From: JARIHD01 sp964610985 | GTDB taxonomy: Bacteria; Patescibacteriota; Saccharimonadia; Saccharimonadales; UBA4665 | Length of the DNA: 51,525 nt | Assembly: GCA_964610985.1 (NCBI GenBank) | Contig: CAZSZJ010000006.1 | Span: forward strand, 1-51,525 | Reading direction: 5' to 3' | Part shown: piece after piece, positions 8,453 through 17,076 of the stretch | Layout: each line of letters begins with the position of its first letter | Position numbering within the stretch: the stretch's first letter is position 1 | Program-made: the position numbers and the translations under genes | Notes under the pieces: generated by a model | Databases searched by the model: none | The model's input: the letters and a program-made list of their open reading frames with translations, nothing else | Told to the model about the DNA's origin: nothing

Positions 8453-9091
8453 GTGAGCCTGTCTGAATTCCGCAAAGCCCATCCTGATGTAGCAGTAGAT
8501 CTACCCGACGGCCGATACACAATTACTGCAACCGAACATTCCACTCCTACCCTCGCTATTGCGGCGCGTGTTGAAAACCAAGAGCCCTTGGCACGCATGG
8601 TACGGGTGCAAAAGGACCGGACTATTTACCAGGAAATGCTCAGCGGTGGTTTTATACCCTCGCGTCTTCGACCCGAAACAGCGGTGTTAATAATCGACAG
8701 CCGCTTGACATTTCGGAGCAAGACAGCAGACCGGCAGCGGCTTGAATTTAGAGCGCATGACGGTTTTCAGCGCACCGGTCCTGAGGCTGCGCGGCATAGT
8801 GGACTCGTCGAACTTATCATCATGCAAGCCGAAGCGGTCAGGTGGAGTGATCTTACGTTTAAGCCGTTTGTAGCGCCCAAGCGTCCAGATTATGGCTCAT
8901 TTGGTCTCCCGAATTACTTTGGTACGCGCGACTCGTTTGGTCCGGATGTTCTCAAGTCGGGTGGCCTTGCCGCAGGCGAAACCCGCTACTGTGAGCCGGT
9001 TACTATCCCCGTGGAAACGGCTGGCGTGCGTAATCTAAACCCCATCGCTGCTTTCCGCTTTGCACTCACTGGTAGTCATGAGAATCGCTAA
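8453..9091 (+). CDS. Unknown protein, probably the 3' portion of a frameshifted gene
   Basis: The GTG at 8453 opens a 212-aa frame with no recognised domain, signal peptide or membrane helix. The same frame is open back to 8345 and reads plausibly as protein (RTVNLGGLYGTLGG). A second frame open from 8283 to 8419 also looks coding (NPLPTQQYPYTVLPDG, MAVRAPLEVAIVEEPEG). The two would join in a single run if one base were gained or lost near 8405-8415. The original gene may therefore span about 8283-9091 and be broken, or the assembly may hold an indel. No Shine-Dalgarno sequence or promoter fits GTG 8453 well, which supports this. The function is unknown. Confidence 0.55.
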   Translation: MSLSEFRKAHPDVAVDLPDGRYTITATEHSTPTLAIAARVENQEPLARMVRVQKDRTIYQEMLSGGFIPSRLRPETAVLIIDSRLTFRSKTADRQRLEFRAHDGFQRTGPEAARHSGLVELIIMQAEAVRWSDLTFKPFVAPKRPDYGSFGLPNYFGTRDSFGPDVLKSGGLAAGETRYCEPVTIPVETAGVRNLNPIAAFRFALTGSHENR

Positions 9092-9132
9092 ATCGATGAT
9101 TCTTCTGAGTGGTGCATTAACCTGTTCTTTGT

Positions 9133-9138
9133 TATAAT
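9133..9138 (+). promoter_or_regulatory. -10 element of the yebC promoter
   Basis: A perfect TATAAT preceded by TGT (extended -10) lies 34 nt upstream of the yebC ATG and would give a leader of about 27 nt. Confidence 0.55.
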
Positions 9139-9172
9139 GACCCCTAGAAAATAGCTAATCGTTGGAATTTTT

Positions 9173-9895
9173 ATGTCAGGACATTCAAAGTGGTCAACCA
9201 TCAAACGCCAAAAGGCGGTAACCGACGCAAAGCGTGGCGCTGCGTTTACTAAAATTGGCAACCAAATCGCCATTGCAGCGCGCGGCGGCACCGACCCGGC
9301 CAGCAATTCGACGCTCGCTATGGTCATCGAAAAGGCCAAAGCAGCCAATATGCCGCTGGCCAATATCGAGCGCGCCATCCAACGCGTGGCCGACAAAAAC
9401 GCCGCTGTTTTGCAAGAGATTTTGTACGAAGGCTATGGCCCTGGTGGCGTGGCTATTTTGGTGGAGGTCGCTACGGACAACACTAACCGCACTTACCCCG
9501 AAGTGAAACTGGCCTTTTCCAAGCACGGTGGCAACATCGCCGAAAAAGGTGCGGTAGCTTTTCAGTTTGACCGTAAGGGGCAGATTAGGGTAAAAGGTAG
9601 TGGCGATGATCTGCTCATGCAAGCACTCGAAGCAGGCGCAGACGACATGCAAGAAGAAGGCGCGGAGTCGATTATTTACACCGATCCCAAAGCCTTGGCG
9701 CAAGTACGCGACGCATTGAAATCTGCTGGTGTAGAAGTTGTCGACGCAGAACTAACCTATGTGGCAAACAACACCATCGAAGTTACCGACAAAGAAACCG
9801 CTGGCAAGATTATGCGCATGATGGACGCGCTGGACGACATTGACGATGTCACGGCGACGCACGTAAACTTCGACATTCCCGAAGATTTGCTGTAG
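9173..9895 (+). CDS. yebC: YebC/PmpR family translation/transcription regulator
   Basis: 240 aa, the usual family length. It starts with the hallmark MSGHSKWSTIKRQK and carries domain-1 helices with AAIARGG-like sequence (IAIAARGGTDPASN) and NIERAIQR. The GYGPGGVAILVEVATDNTNRT loop and the acidic groove of domains 2-3 follow. YebC proteins are cytoplasmic; members have been described as DNA-binding regulators and, more recently, as factors easing ribosome stalling at proline-rich stretches. The gene lies upstream of ruvC with one unknown gene between, echoing the common yebC-ruvCAB order. Confidence 0.97.
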   Translation: MSGHSKWSTIKRQKAVTDAKRGAAFTKIGNQIAIAARGGTDPASNSTLAMVIEKAKAANMPLANIERAIQRVADKNAAVLQEILYEGYGPGGVAILVEVATDNTNRTYPEVKLAFSKHGGNIAEKGAVAFQFDRKGQIRVKGSGDDLLMQALEAGADDMQEEGAESIIYTDPKALAQVRDALKSAGVEVVDAELTYVANNTIEVTDKETAGKIMRMMDALDDIDDVTATHVNFDIPEDLL

Positions 9896-9918
9896 GTAGG
9901 ATAGTTTAAGGGAAACAT

Positions 9919-10689
9919 ATGTCAGGCTATATTGGCATCGCCGAAATCCAGAACAGGCAAGACGCCGGTCAAGAAGGGTACATGGGCTGGGATATTAATC
10001 TGCCGTCGCATGTTGACTCAGAACGGTTGCAGATTCACGAAGGGCGGGTCAAATGTATCGGCAGGTTGGCGGGATTTGGCGGCGTGGCCATTGGGGAGTA
10101 CCAAGGCGACACGACTACTTATAGCGCACCTGCGGTCGCCAATGTCTTTAATGACGGCACTGCGGCGGCTACGGGAACAGCGGCCGCAACTGAAGCAAAG
10201 CGCGAGAAATCATCGTTACGGTACGATGATAGTGGTCTGGCGCGAAATTACCAGTGGCCGCACGCAACGATTTTGATTAATCGTGCACAGGCGGCTAGTA
10301 ATGTTTCGGACCATGTACGAAATAACCAAAGCGATGAAAAGGCTTGGGCATATGAGTTGAATGACTCGCTCAGGAGGGGGCTGCGAGGTGCTGCTAAACA
10401 AAACATTCTCGTATCGCGCGATATATATAAGGATATGATCAGTCCTGTGCTCACTGTAGGTTTTCTTGGCGTTGGCGTTTTGCTACCGCATGCTCTTCCT
10501 ATTGCTCTTGGTGTGTCGAAACATGTGGTAGATCTGGCTAGCGAAATGGTGCATAACAAGCAGGCAACCGGCAGTATGCATTTCAAAGAGCGACGTTGGA
10601 GTTTGTTTGACTCCCCTACTATGCAACCTGACCGTTATGCCTTGGCCACATTATTTACGGCTTTACCCTTGGTTCGCAACCGAAGGTAG
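9919..10689 (+). CDS. Unknown protein with one hydrophobic segment (256 aa)
   Basis: The ATG at 9919 is preceded by AAGGGA at a good distance (9908-9913). The first ~60 residues are Gly-rich and polar, then comes an Ala/Thr-rich stretch (AAATGTAAATEAK, about 73-86) and a charged middle. One hydrophobic segment (about 171-195, MISPVLTVGFLGVGVLLPHALP) could be a membrane helix. The C-terminus is basic (LVRNRR). No family is recognised. It starts 23 nt after yebC and is probably in its transcript; ruvC downstream has its own promoter. Confidence 0.75.
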   Translation: MSGYIGIAEIQNRQDAGQEGYMGWDINLPSHVDSERLQIHEGRVKCIGRLAGFGGVAIGEYQGDTTTYSAPAVANVFNDGTAAATGTAAATEAKREKSSLRYDDSGLARNYQWPHATILINRAQAASNVSDHVRNNQSDEKAWAYELNDSLRRGLRGAAKQNILVSRDIYKDMISPVLTVGFLGVGVLLPHALPIALGVSKHVVDLASEMVHNKQATGSMHFKERRWSLFDSPTMQPDRYALATLFTALPLVRNRR

Positions 10690-10706
10690 TTTCCCCTCGG
10701 ATGCTT

Positions 10707-10712
10707 TATACT
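10707..10712 (+). promoter_or_regulatory. -10 element of ruvC, leaderless type
   Basis: TATACT ends 6 nt before the ATG at 10719, which favours that start over the ATG at 10701 because the latter lies upstream of the hexamer. Confidence 0.5.
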
Positions 10713-10718
10713 ACGAGT

Positions 10719-11195
10719 ATGAGAATCCTTGGCATTGATCCTGGTACTGGCCTCTTGGGTTTTGGTGTCATCGACGTCCAGGGCACAAAGGTGCAAATGG
10801 TCGACGCCGGCGTCATTCGTACACCGGTCAAAGAAGATGACGCCGTGCGTCTGCTGACCATTTACGAAGAATTATCCGATATTATTGCAGCCAACAACCC
10901 GACCATTATGTCGGTCGAGAAACTCTTTTTTGCCCGTAATGTAACGACCGCGATGACGGTTGCGCAGGCCCGCGGCGTGGTTTTGTTGTGCGGTAAACAA
11001 GCTGACATGCAGATTTTTGAATACACGCCCATGCAGATCAAACAAGCCATCACTGGCTACGGCAAAGCCGACAAAAAACAGATGCAGGAAATGGTGCGCG
11101 TGCTACTCAAACTCAAAGAAGTGCCAAAACCGGACGACTGCGCGGATGCTTTGGCCGCCGCACTCACGCATGTGAGCGTGGGCCGATTCGCCTAG
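10719..11195 (+). CDS. ruvC: Holliday junction resolvase RuvC
   Basis: 158 aa from ATG 10719; the upstream ATG at 10701 would add six residues absent from the family and lies before the -10 element. RNase H-like nuclease fold with the four acidic catalytic residues D7 (ILGIDPG), E67 (SVEKLFF), D140 and D143 (PKPDDCADALAAA). RuvC dimers cut Holliday junctions symmetrically and act with the RuvAB motor, encoded just downstream at 11775-13398. The 3' end overlaps by 4 nt the stop of a convergent membrane-protein gene. Confidence 0.97.
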   Translation: MRILGIDPGTGLLGFGVIDVQGTKVQMVDAGVIRTPVKEDDAVRLLTIYEELSDIIAANNPTIMSVEKLFFARNVTTAMTVAQARGVVLLCGKQADMQIFEYTPMQIKQAITGYGKADKKQMQEMVRVLLKLKEVPKPDDCADALAAALTHVSVGRFA

Positions 11196-11677
11196 GGAGT
11201 GGTGGTGGCCTTTGGGGTGTTCTGCTGGTGCGCCTGATGCTTGGCGAGGTATTTATTGATGTCGCTTTGACCCATCAGGTTCCAGACGGGAAGCGTGATG
11301 CGGCTAATAATCCATAGCACATATATAAGTACGGCGTCGTTGCCCTTGATGACACGGAAAAAGGTATTACAAAAATGCCAATACCACCAGAGGTAAAGAA
11401 AGATGCTTGCAAACATAACTCCGACCAAGACGATCATGCTGCCGTTGAGTATTGGATCAAAGATACTCTTGGATACAAACTGACTAAGCAAACCGAAGGC
11501 CAATACTGGCGCGGCAACATATAACGGTAAAAGCAGCCAATGGATGGGTGGAATGCTCTTTTCGTCTTTATTGATGGCTATTAAATCCTTGCGTACAGTG
11601 TACGACCAGTACAGCTCATAAATACCACCAGTAATAAAGCTCAGAAGAAATACAGCAATAAGGTTTCGTTTTTTCAT
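11192..11677 (-). CDS. Multi-pass membrane protein, possibly DUF4234-like
   Basis: 161 aa. The start MKKRNLIAVFLLSFITGG is followed by IYELYWSYTVRKDL, which resembles the DUF4234-type pattern (hydrophobic helix, Gly, Tyr-x-x-Tyr-Trp). About four membrane helices are visible (5-26, 45-68, 78-104, 115-135), and the C-terminal tail is polar (HQAHQQNTPKATTTP). The gene sits on the opposite strand between ruvC and ruvA, interrupting the usual ruvCAB operon. Its function is unknown; the DUF4234 link is tentative. Confidence 0.78.
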   Translation of the reverse strand: MKKRNLIAVFLLSFITGGIYELYWSYTVRKDLIAINKDEKSIPPIHWLLLPLYVAAPVLAFGLLSQFVSKSIFDPILNGSMIVLVGVMFASIFLYLWWYWHFCNTFFRVIKGNDAVLIYVLWIISRITLPVWNLMGQSDINKYLAKHQAHQQNTPKATTTP

Positions 11678-11758
11678 ATCAGTCTTTCGTATTATTTACA
11701 TCATTATACGCTTTTATTCTCTTTTTACAATCTGACAACGCCCGCCATAAGCAGAATG

Positions 11759-11767
11759 TGCGATAAT
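11759..11767 (+). promoter_or_regulatory. Extended -10 promoter of ruvA, leaderless type
   Basis: TGC plus GATAAT ends 7 nt before the ruvA ATG at 11775; no Shine-Dalgarno sequence lies in between. Confidence 0.5.
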
Positions 11768-11774
11768 GTAAACG

Positions 11775-12356
11775 ATGATTGCGACATTGACTGGCATGGT
11801 TGCCGAAAAGATTGGGGAGAGTGTGGTTTTGAACGTGCACGGCGTGGGCTATGGCCTCCTTATGCCCACCGAAGATCACGGACTGCTCCAAACCGGCCAC
11901 GAAGTCAAAGTGTATGTATACGAACATATTCGAGAAGTTAGTTTTGACTTGTTTGGGTTTGTAAACCTCGACACCAAACTGTTTTTTGAACAGTTACTCG
12001 GCGTAAATGGCGTAGGGCCAAAGATGGCTCTGAGCCTACTTAGTATCGGTTCGGCGGGTGAAGTACGCCGGGCGATTGCTGGCGGCGACACGAAGTTTAT
12101 CCAGCGTGCAAATGGCGTGGGTAAACGAGTTGCCGAGCGAATAGTCGTGGACTTGAAAGACAAGGTGGGACTGGCCGGCGTGGACCTGGCGACGACCGGC
12201 CTGTTGCAATCCGATGCGCTGCTGACGCAGGACGAAGCAGTGGAGGCTCTGGTGGCTTTGGGATATTCGCCTCAAGATGCGTCCATCGCACTCAAAGATG
12301 TTTCTCCCGATCTGTCCACCGAAGAGCGTATTAAACAAGCATTAAAGCGCGGATAA
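11775..12356 (+). CDS. ruvA: Holliday junction branch-migration protein RuvA
   Basis: 193 aa. The N-terminal OB fold (MIATLTGMVAEK...GVGYGLLM) is followed by the two helix-hairpin-helix DNA-binding motifs (LLGVNGVGPKMALSLLS and RANGVGKRVAERIVVDLKDK). The C-terminal RuvB-interacting three-helix domain contains EAVEALVALGYSPQDA. RuvA tetramers hold the four-way junction and load RuvB hexamers. ruvB begins 4 nt after the stop. The ATG is supported by an extended -10 element 7 nt upstream, so the ruvAB mRNA is probably leaderless. Confidence 0.97.
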   Translation: MIATLTGMVAEKIGESVVLNVHGVGYGLLMPTEDHGLLQTGHEVKVYVYEHIREVSFDLFGFVNLDTKLFFEQLLGVNGVGPKMALSLLSIGSAGEVRRAIAGGDTKFIQRANGVGKRVAERIVVDLKDKVGLAGVDLATTGLLQSDALLTQDEAVEALVALGYSPQDASIALKDVSPDLSTEERIKQALKRG

Positions 12357-12360
12357 CCAA

Positions 12361-13398
12361 GTGGCCATAGACCGTATCATAAATACCGGTATCAGCGACG
12401 ATGAGCCGCAGCAGGAACAAGAGCTCGAAAATACACTGCGGCCCAAGGACTTTGCCAATTACATCGGTCAGGAGCGGCTCAAGCAAAATATAAAGCTGGC
12501 TATCGAGGCTGCTAAAAAGCGCGGCGAGCCTCTCGACCACATTTTGCTCTATGGTCCGCCAGGACTTGGCAAGACCACCATGGCCAGCGTGATCGCCAAC
12601 GAGATGGGCGCCCAGATCCGCGTGACTTCCGGCCCGGCTATCGAACGCGCTGGTGACCTGGCCAGTCTGCTGACCAATCTACAAGACGGCGACATGCTGT
12701 TTATCGACGAAATCCACCGCCTCAACCGTACCGTCGAAGAAGTGCTCTATTCGGCCATGGAAGATTTTAAATTGGACATTATGCTGGGCAAAGGGCCGAG
12801 CGCCCGCAGCCTACGCCTGGATGTGCCTAAGTTTACGCTTATTGGCGCGACTACGCGTACTGGTGCTCTGGCAGCTCCCCTCCGCGACCGGTTTGGCATG
12901 ATTCACCGTCTGGAGTTTTATAAACCAGAGGAAATTCAGCAAATTATTGCGCGCGCTGCCGACATCTTGAATGTACGTATCGAACACGCAGCTGCCAAAG
13001 AATTGGCACACCGCGCACGACTGACGCCCCGCATTGCTAACCGTTTGCTAAGACGCGTGCGCGACTACGCCGACGTCAATGGCGACGGCATTATCGACAC
13101 GGTCATTAGCGGCCGGGCGCTACATTTACTTGAGGTTGATGAGCTGGGCCTGGATCCAGCCGACCGCATGCTTCTCCTGGCTATTATTGATAACTACAAA
13201 GGCGGCCCGGTGGGTGTAGAGACGCTCGCCGCCCTGACCGCCGAAGAGCGTAGCACCATCGAAGATTTTTATGAACCATATCTTATGCAGATTGGGCTCC
13301 TTGAACGTACGCCGCGCGGCCGCAAGGTTACACACAAGGCATACCGTCATCTGGGTAAATCTGCGCCTAAGGATATGGAACAAACCGGTCTAGTATAG
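12361..13398 (+). CDS. ruvB: Holliday junction branch-migration ATPase RuvB
   Basis: 345 aa, with a GTG start 4 nt after ruvA. AAA+ ATPase with Walker A GPPGLGKT (65-72), Walker B FIDEIHR (114-120), sensor 1 (IGATTRTG) and the arginine-finger region APLRDRFG. The C-terminal winged-helix DNA-binding domain contains GGPVGVETLAALTAEER and GLLERTPRGR. RuvB hexamers pump DNA through the RuvA-bound Holliday junction. Family-typical length and all motifs are intact. Confidence 0.98.
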   Translation: MAIDRIINTGISDDEPQQEQELENTLRPKDFANYIGQERLKQNIKLAIEAAKKRGEPLDHILLYGPPGLGKTTMASVIANEMGAQIRVTSGPAIERAGDLASLLTNLQDGDMLFIDEIHRLNRTVEEVLYSAMEDFKLDIMLGKGPSARSLRLDVPKFTLIGATTRTGALAAPLRDRFGMIHRLEFYKPEEIQQIIARAADILNVRIEHAAAKELAHRARLTPRIANRLLRRVRDYADVNGDGIIDTVISGRALHLLEVDELGLDPADRMLLLAIIDNYKGGPVGVETLAALTAEERSTIEDFYEPYLMQIGLLERTPRGRKVTHKAYRHLGKSAPKDMEQTGLV

Positions 13399-13399
13399 G

Positions 13400-13405
13400 T
13401 ATAAT
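13400..13405 (+). promoter_or_regulatory. -10 element, leaderless type
   Basis: A perfect TATAAT overlaps the last bases after ruvB and ends 8 nt before the ATG at 13414. Confidence 0.55.
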
Positions 13406-13413
13406 GTAAGCGT

Positions 13414-14202
13414 ATGAATTCCGAGCAGCACAACAACCAACCCACGCAACCCCAGAGTGATTCGTATGACCAGCCGGTTGCCTACGACCAGCAGGGCCGT
13501 CCTCTGTATGCGCACCCACCACAACTACAGGGTTCGGGAGTGCCACAAATGGTCTATCTGTCCCGGCCAATGAGCCCTGAGCGCCCCGAAATTCCCGAAG
13601 AAATTAAGCGTCGGGCAGAAGAGTCTAACAAGAAATATCCACATCTCAACCTTAGTGATGGCGAGTATATTATTTCGGCGGTCAAACGCCACCCGATAGG
13701 TATTTTGATCATTTGGGCGGTAATTCTGCTGGTCATCGGTGTATTCGCTGGACTGGCCTACATGCTGTTTGCAGATCCGAGCTCCAGCATGACAACCGCC
13801 TTCGGTGACGAAGAGCAAACACGCGCCATGGCTGCTGTTATCATAGCAGGAATCGCTATGATCGGCTTACTCGGAGGACTCATTGCTACGTATATCTACA
13901 ACAGTAACCGCTTTTACCTAACCAACGAAAGTGTGATTCAGGAAATTCAGACCAGTCTTTTTAGCAAACACGAACAAACAGTAAGCTTGTCTAATGTCGA
14001 AGACGCCAGCTACCGCCAGAACAATCCATTGCAGTTGATGCTCAATTATGGCTCAATCCGTCTATCGACCGAAGGTGACGAAACTACCTATCGGTTTTCA
14101 TATGTTACCAATCCCAAAAAGCATATCGCCATTTTGAACAATGCCGTAGAGGCGTTCAAGAATGGCCGGCCAGTACTTCCAACTGACGACCAGCCTAGTT
14201 AG
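13414..14202 (+). CDS. Bacterial PH-domain (bPH2/DUF304-like) membrane protein
   Basis: 262 aa. The N-terminal ~75 residues are Gln/Pro-rich and disordered (HNNQPTQPQSDSYDQPVAY). Two membrane helices follow (about 93-116 and 135-159), then a PH-like module. Its hallmarks are NRFYLTNESVIQE, SLSNVEDASYRQN, LMLNYGSIRLST and the closing NPKKHIAIL. The order of two helices then a PH domain matches DUF304/YdbT-type proteins, whose role is poorly defined and probably envelope related. It has its own leaderless-type promoter just after ruvB. Confidence 0.85.
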   Translation: MNSEQHNNQPTQPQSDSYDQPVAYDQQGRPLYAHPPQLQGSGVPQMVYLSRPMSPERPEIPEEIKRRAEESNKKYPHLNLSDGEYIISAVKRHPIGILIIWAVILLVIGVFAGLAYMLFADPSSSMTTAFGDEEQTRAMAAVIIAGIAMIGLLGGLIATYIYNSNRFYLTNESVIQEIQTSLFSKHEQTVSLSNVEDASYRQNNPLQLMLNYGSIRLSTEGDETTYRFSYVTNPKKHIAILNNAVEAFKNGRPVLPTDDQPS

Positions 14203-14229
14203 TGCTTTGTCAGCCGGTCGTGTGAAACG

Positions 14230-14706
14230 TTAGTTAACGCTGGTTTTGACGTACTTTTCGCCGCCCTCAAAGGTGGCCGTCAGGGTGTATTGGGTGCAGG
14301 CCGTTTTTTCGTCGGTGCAAGGTGAGCCATCGGTGGTGGTTGCCTGGTATGAGTAGCATTTGGCTTCGGGGGCGGCAGCAAACTTGACCTTGCCATTGTC
14401 GGTACAATTGGCCAGTTTGTCGTTCCATTGTGGGTCGCGCACGGCGTCAGCGGGTAGGTTCTTGAGGTTTTCTTTACGCCAGTCGCTATTGTTGATTTCG
14501 TTCAGCGAGGGGTAGCGGATTTTGAGAGCATAATAGGTTTCGAGTTGGGCCTGAAGCGAATTGATGTGGTTTTGCCGTTTGCCGTTACGGTTTTTGGCTT
14601 GCACGCCGCTGTACGTCATGGCTACCAAAGTTGCCAAAATGCCAACGATTACGCTGACAACGAGGAGTTCGATTAGGGTAAATCCCTGCTCGCGCTTGCT
14701 GCTCAT
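14230..14706 (-). CDS. Type IV pilin-like prepilin
   Basis: 158 aa from ATG 14706, preceded by AAAGGA; a longer upstream frame is rejected because it would displace the prepilin leader. The leader MSSKREQG is followed by FTLIELLVVSVIVGILATLVAMTY, the class III signal with cleavage between Gly and Phe and the conserved Glu at +5. The globular part contains four cysteines likely to form disulfides (ANCTDNG, AKCYSY, SPCTDEK, TACTQYT). Pilins polymerise into type IV pili for adhesion, twitching or DNA uptake. The PilB-like ATPase gene lies upstream on the same strand. TATACT upstream of the Shine-Dalgarno sequence could be a separate promoter. Confidence 0.93.
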   Translation of the reverse strand: MSSKREQGFTLIELLVVSVIVGILATLVAMTYSGVQAKNRNGKRQNHINSLQAQLETYYALKIRYPSLNEINNSDWRKENLKNLPADAVRDPQWNDKLANCTDNGKVKFAAAPEAKCYSYQATTTDGSPCTDEKTACTQYTLTATFEGGEKYVKTSVN

Positions 14707-14779
14707 GGATTCCTTTTGCTTACTAGCGATTAAAATTCTAGTGAAAAGTATAACAGGATTTGCCCTGGACCCAAAAGGA

Positions 14780-16099
14780 CTACAGGGAAAGTGTACGCAG
14801 AACTTCCGTGATAGTGGTTTGACCACGAAGTGCCTTGATGAGTCCGTCGAGCTCCATGGGAATAAAGCCGTCTTTGAGGGCAGCACGGCGAATTTTGTCG
14901 GGCTGGCCACCACCGAGGAGGGCGTCCTGGGCACCATTGTCGTTAACTTTCAAGGCTTCGACGAGTGCGATCACCCCCTGGTATCCAGTAAAGTTACAGG
15001 CTTCGCAGCCGCTGTCGCTGGCTTTCCAGAGATTTGTTATGCCAGTTGGGCTACTGGCAGGACCGGTACCGCCGAGGCCTTCTCTGACAGCTTGTTTGTC
15101 GAGGGTATGAACTTGTTGCAGATGTGCGGCAGAGGTTATGCCGAATGCTTTTTGGACTTCGTGCAGCTCTTCGCGCGAAGGAGCTGCACCATGGCGGCAG
15201 CGTTGACAGAGCTTGCGCACTAAGCGCTGGCTAATACCGGCTCGAACAGCGTGAGCAAACAAAAATGGCTCCTCGTTCGTCATAGTGCGAAGCTGCGCAA
15301 GGGCAACGGGCGTATTATTGGCGTGCATACCAACAAATACCAAATGGCCGCCAGCAGCAGCTTGGATGACGAGATCGCCCGTGGCTTTGTCGGTTAGGTC
15401 ACTGAGCAGCAGAATATTTGGGTCTTGGTTGAGAGCGGCACGGAATGCATCGTGGAAGGTGACGCCATTGTTGGGCTTAACTTGCGTTTGACTGATGCTA
15501 GGCACGCGGAATTCGATGTCTTTTTCGACAGTGGCGATGCTAACGGCTGGTGTATTAACCATTTGCAGCATGCTGTGCATGGTGGTGGTGCGGCCATTTC
15601 GGCGAGGCGTGGCTACCACGATTAGTCCGTGTGAATGGGTGAGCGTATGCTGGATAAGTTCAAGGCTGGGACCCCAAAAACCGAGCTGTTCCAAAGTAAG
15701 CGGTCTGCTCAGGCGACGCGAAATATGCAGCACAATCTTTTCGCCGCCGATAACGGGCATGGTGGTCGCTTGAATTTGGAATTGTTCTTCGCCGACCAGC
15801 GTGGCGTATTGGCCTTCTTGGGGCAGGTGATCGCTCGCGGTGTTTAGGCCGGCGAGGTCTTTGATTTGGGCTGCTATAGCGGGCAGAGCAGCGAGCGGTA
15901 GTTTGTGCATGCTTTTTAGATGGTTGTCGATGCGGTAGCGCACCTGCACGAACCGTTCATGCGGTTCCAGGTGAATGTCGCTCGCACCATGCTTAACACC
16001 ATGCTCCACGAGCAAATTAATGGTCTGCGCCACCTGCTCGTCGCTGAATTTGTCACTGCTCGAAAGCAACCGTCCCAAAAAAGCATTCTTCACACCCAT
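14780..16099 (-). CDS. PilB/GspE-type secretion ATPase with degenerate active site
   Basis: 439 aa from ATG 16099; a GTG six bases earlier lies too close to the TATAAT (16108-16113) to be the start. The fold signatures of a type II/IV pilus assembly ATPase are clear: N2 domain motif GASDIHLEP, and a C-terminal tetracysteine zinc site (C298/C301 and C365/C368). The nucleotide site is not canonical. Walker A reads PRRNGRTTT with Arg170 in place of the catalytic Lys, the Walker B glutamate is Asp234 (LLSDLTD), and the Asp-box TVEDPVE is TVEKDIE. It may bind nucleotide poorly, or act as a structural partner of an active PilB encoded elsewhere (inference). It sits 73 nt upstream of the pilin gene. 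Confidence 0.9.
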   Translation of the reverse strand: MGVKNAFLGRLLSSSDKFSDEQVAQTINLLVEHGVKHGASDIHLEPHERFVQVRYRIDNHLKSMHKLPLAALPAIAAQIKDLAGLNTASDHLPQEGQYATLVGEEQFQIQATTMPVIGGEKIVLHISRRLSRPLTLEQLGFWGPSLELIQHTLTHSHGLIVVATPRRNGRTTTMHSMLQMVNTPAVSIATVEKDIEFRVPSISQTQVKPNNGVTFHDAFRAALNQDPNILLLSDLTDKATGDLVIQAAAGGHLVFVGMHANNTPVALAQLRTMTNEEPFLFAHAVRAGISQRLVRKLCQRCRHGAAPSREELHEVQKAFGITSAAHLQQVHTLDKQAVREGLGGTGPASSPTGITNLWKASDSGCEACNFTGYQGVIALVEALKVNDNGAQDALLGGGQPDKIRRAALKDGFIPMELDGLIKALRGQTTITEVLRTLSL

Positions 16100-16187
16100 T
16101 TGCACTCATTATACGTAAGCGGTTTCGCAAGAGCAATGCCTTACGATTTGCCGCGGCGAAGATATTTATTATATAGTTCGTAATACT

Positions 16188-16949
16188 ATGGCGGGAGAAC
16201 AAATAAGTAACTACGTTGATTTTAGAAATCAAACATTTATGGATTTTGGTGTGGTTGCCAGGGTCTCTGTGGCGGGTCGTGAACAGAGGGAATTCCTGTT
16301 CAACTCAGATGTTGGCGGCAGGTCTTGGCGGCATCATGCCTCTAAATCCTTCCTCGTCCCGCTGGAACGCTCGGACGGAGGGTATGCGTGGGATCCATTA
16401 ACGGAGGACAGGTTAGAGTACGAGTCCCGCCAGGATGAGAGTGCGCCCGTGACCGGGACATATGAAGTTCCGGAATCACTCCACGAATTCAGCGAGCGTT
16501 TTTCTCAAACGCTCTGGTGCGGATTGATTGCATACGAGGTTGGGGTCCGCGAGACGAAAATGTGTCAAGTTGTCACTGGCTACTCAGGTGAGCCGGTATA
16601 CCCTACGGCGAAGCAATCTAGGGATAAGGGCATGATGGACGAAGTGGATTGGCACTGCCGCGCGTGGTTTTTGGGAGATAAATTGGGGCGAGTCAGGGTT
16701 AACCCTGAGAAAAGCACACTCTCTATAGACCGCAGTTTTTCACAAATGGATGAAAGCGGATCGACTCTTGCAGTACAGGGGGAAGTACTGACCACGGATA
16801 TACCTGCCAGAATGTTCAAAAATGCTCCAAGGTTACCTGCCAGGTTGGGTAATTGGCAGCCCGCGCTTGACGGTTTATACAGGCGTCTGAACTGCTATCG
16901 AACTTCTTGCGGCACGGCACATTATTATGATGCCAATGTTCCAGAATAG
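16188..16949 (+). CDS. Unknown protein (253 aa)
   Basis: Soluble protein starting MAGEQISNYVDFRN, rich in Arg, Glu and Tyr, without signal peptide or membrane helix. No domain is recognised. TATAGT at 16172-16177 ends 10 nt before the ATG, a leaderless-type arrangement. It is divergent from the pilB-like gene and precedes recA, which has its own promoter. Confidence 0.7.
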   Translation: MAGEQISNYVDFRNQTFMDFGVVARVSVAGREQREFLFNSDVGGRSWRHHASKSFLVPLERSDGGYAWDPLTEDRLEYESRQDESAPVTGTYEVPESLHEFSERFSQTLWCGLIAYEVGVRETKMCQVVTGYSGEPVYPTAKQSRDKGMMDEVDWHCRAWFLGDKLGRVRVNPEKSTLSIDRSFSQMDESGSTLAVQGEVLTTDIPARMFKNAPRLPARLGNWQPALDGLYRRLNCYRTSCGTAHYYDANVPE

Positions 16950-17029
16950 TTTGGACCAGTTTGTAATAATCTATTTGCAATTTGGACGAACGTTGGATAG
17001 GATCATCTCACGCATATGCTTTTTGCTGG

Positions 17030-17035
17030 TATAAT
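17030..17035 (+). promoter_or_regulatory. -10 element of the recA promoter
   Basis: A perfect TATAAT lies 41 nt upstream of the recA ATG; a GGAGGG ribosome-binding site follows at 17064-17069. No convincing LexA-type SOS box was seen between 16949 and 17077. Confidence 0.6.
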
Positions 17036-17076
17036 AAGATAAAACGGGTGGATAGACGCTAACGGAGGGTATTTGT

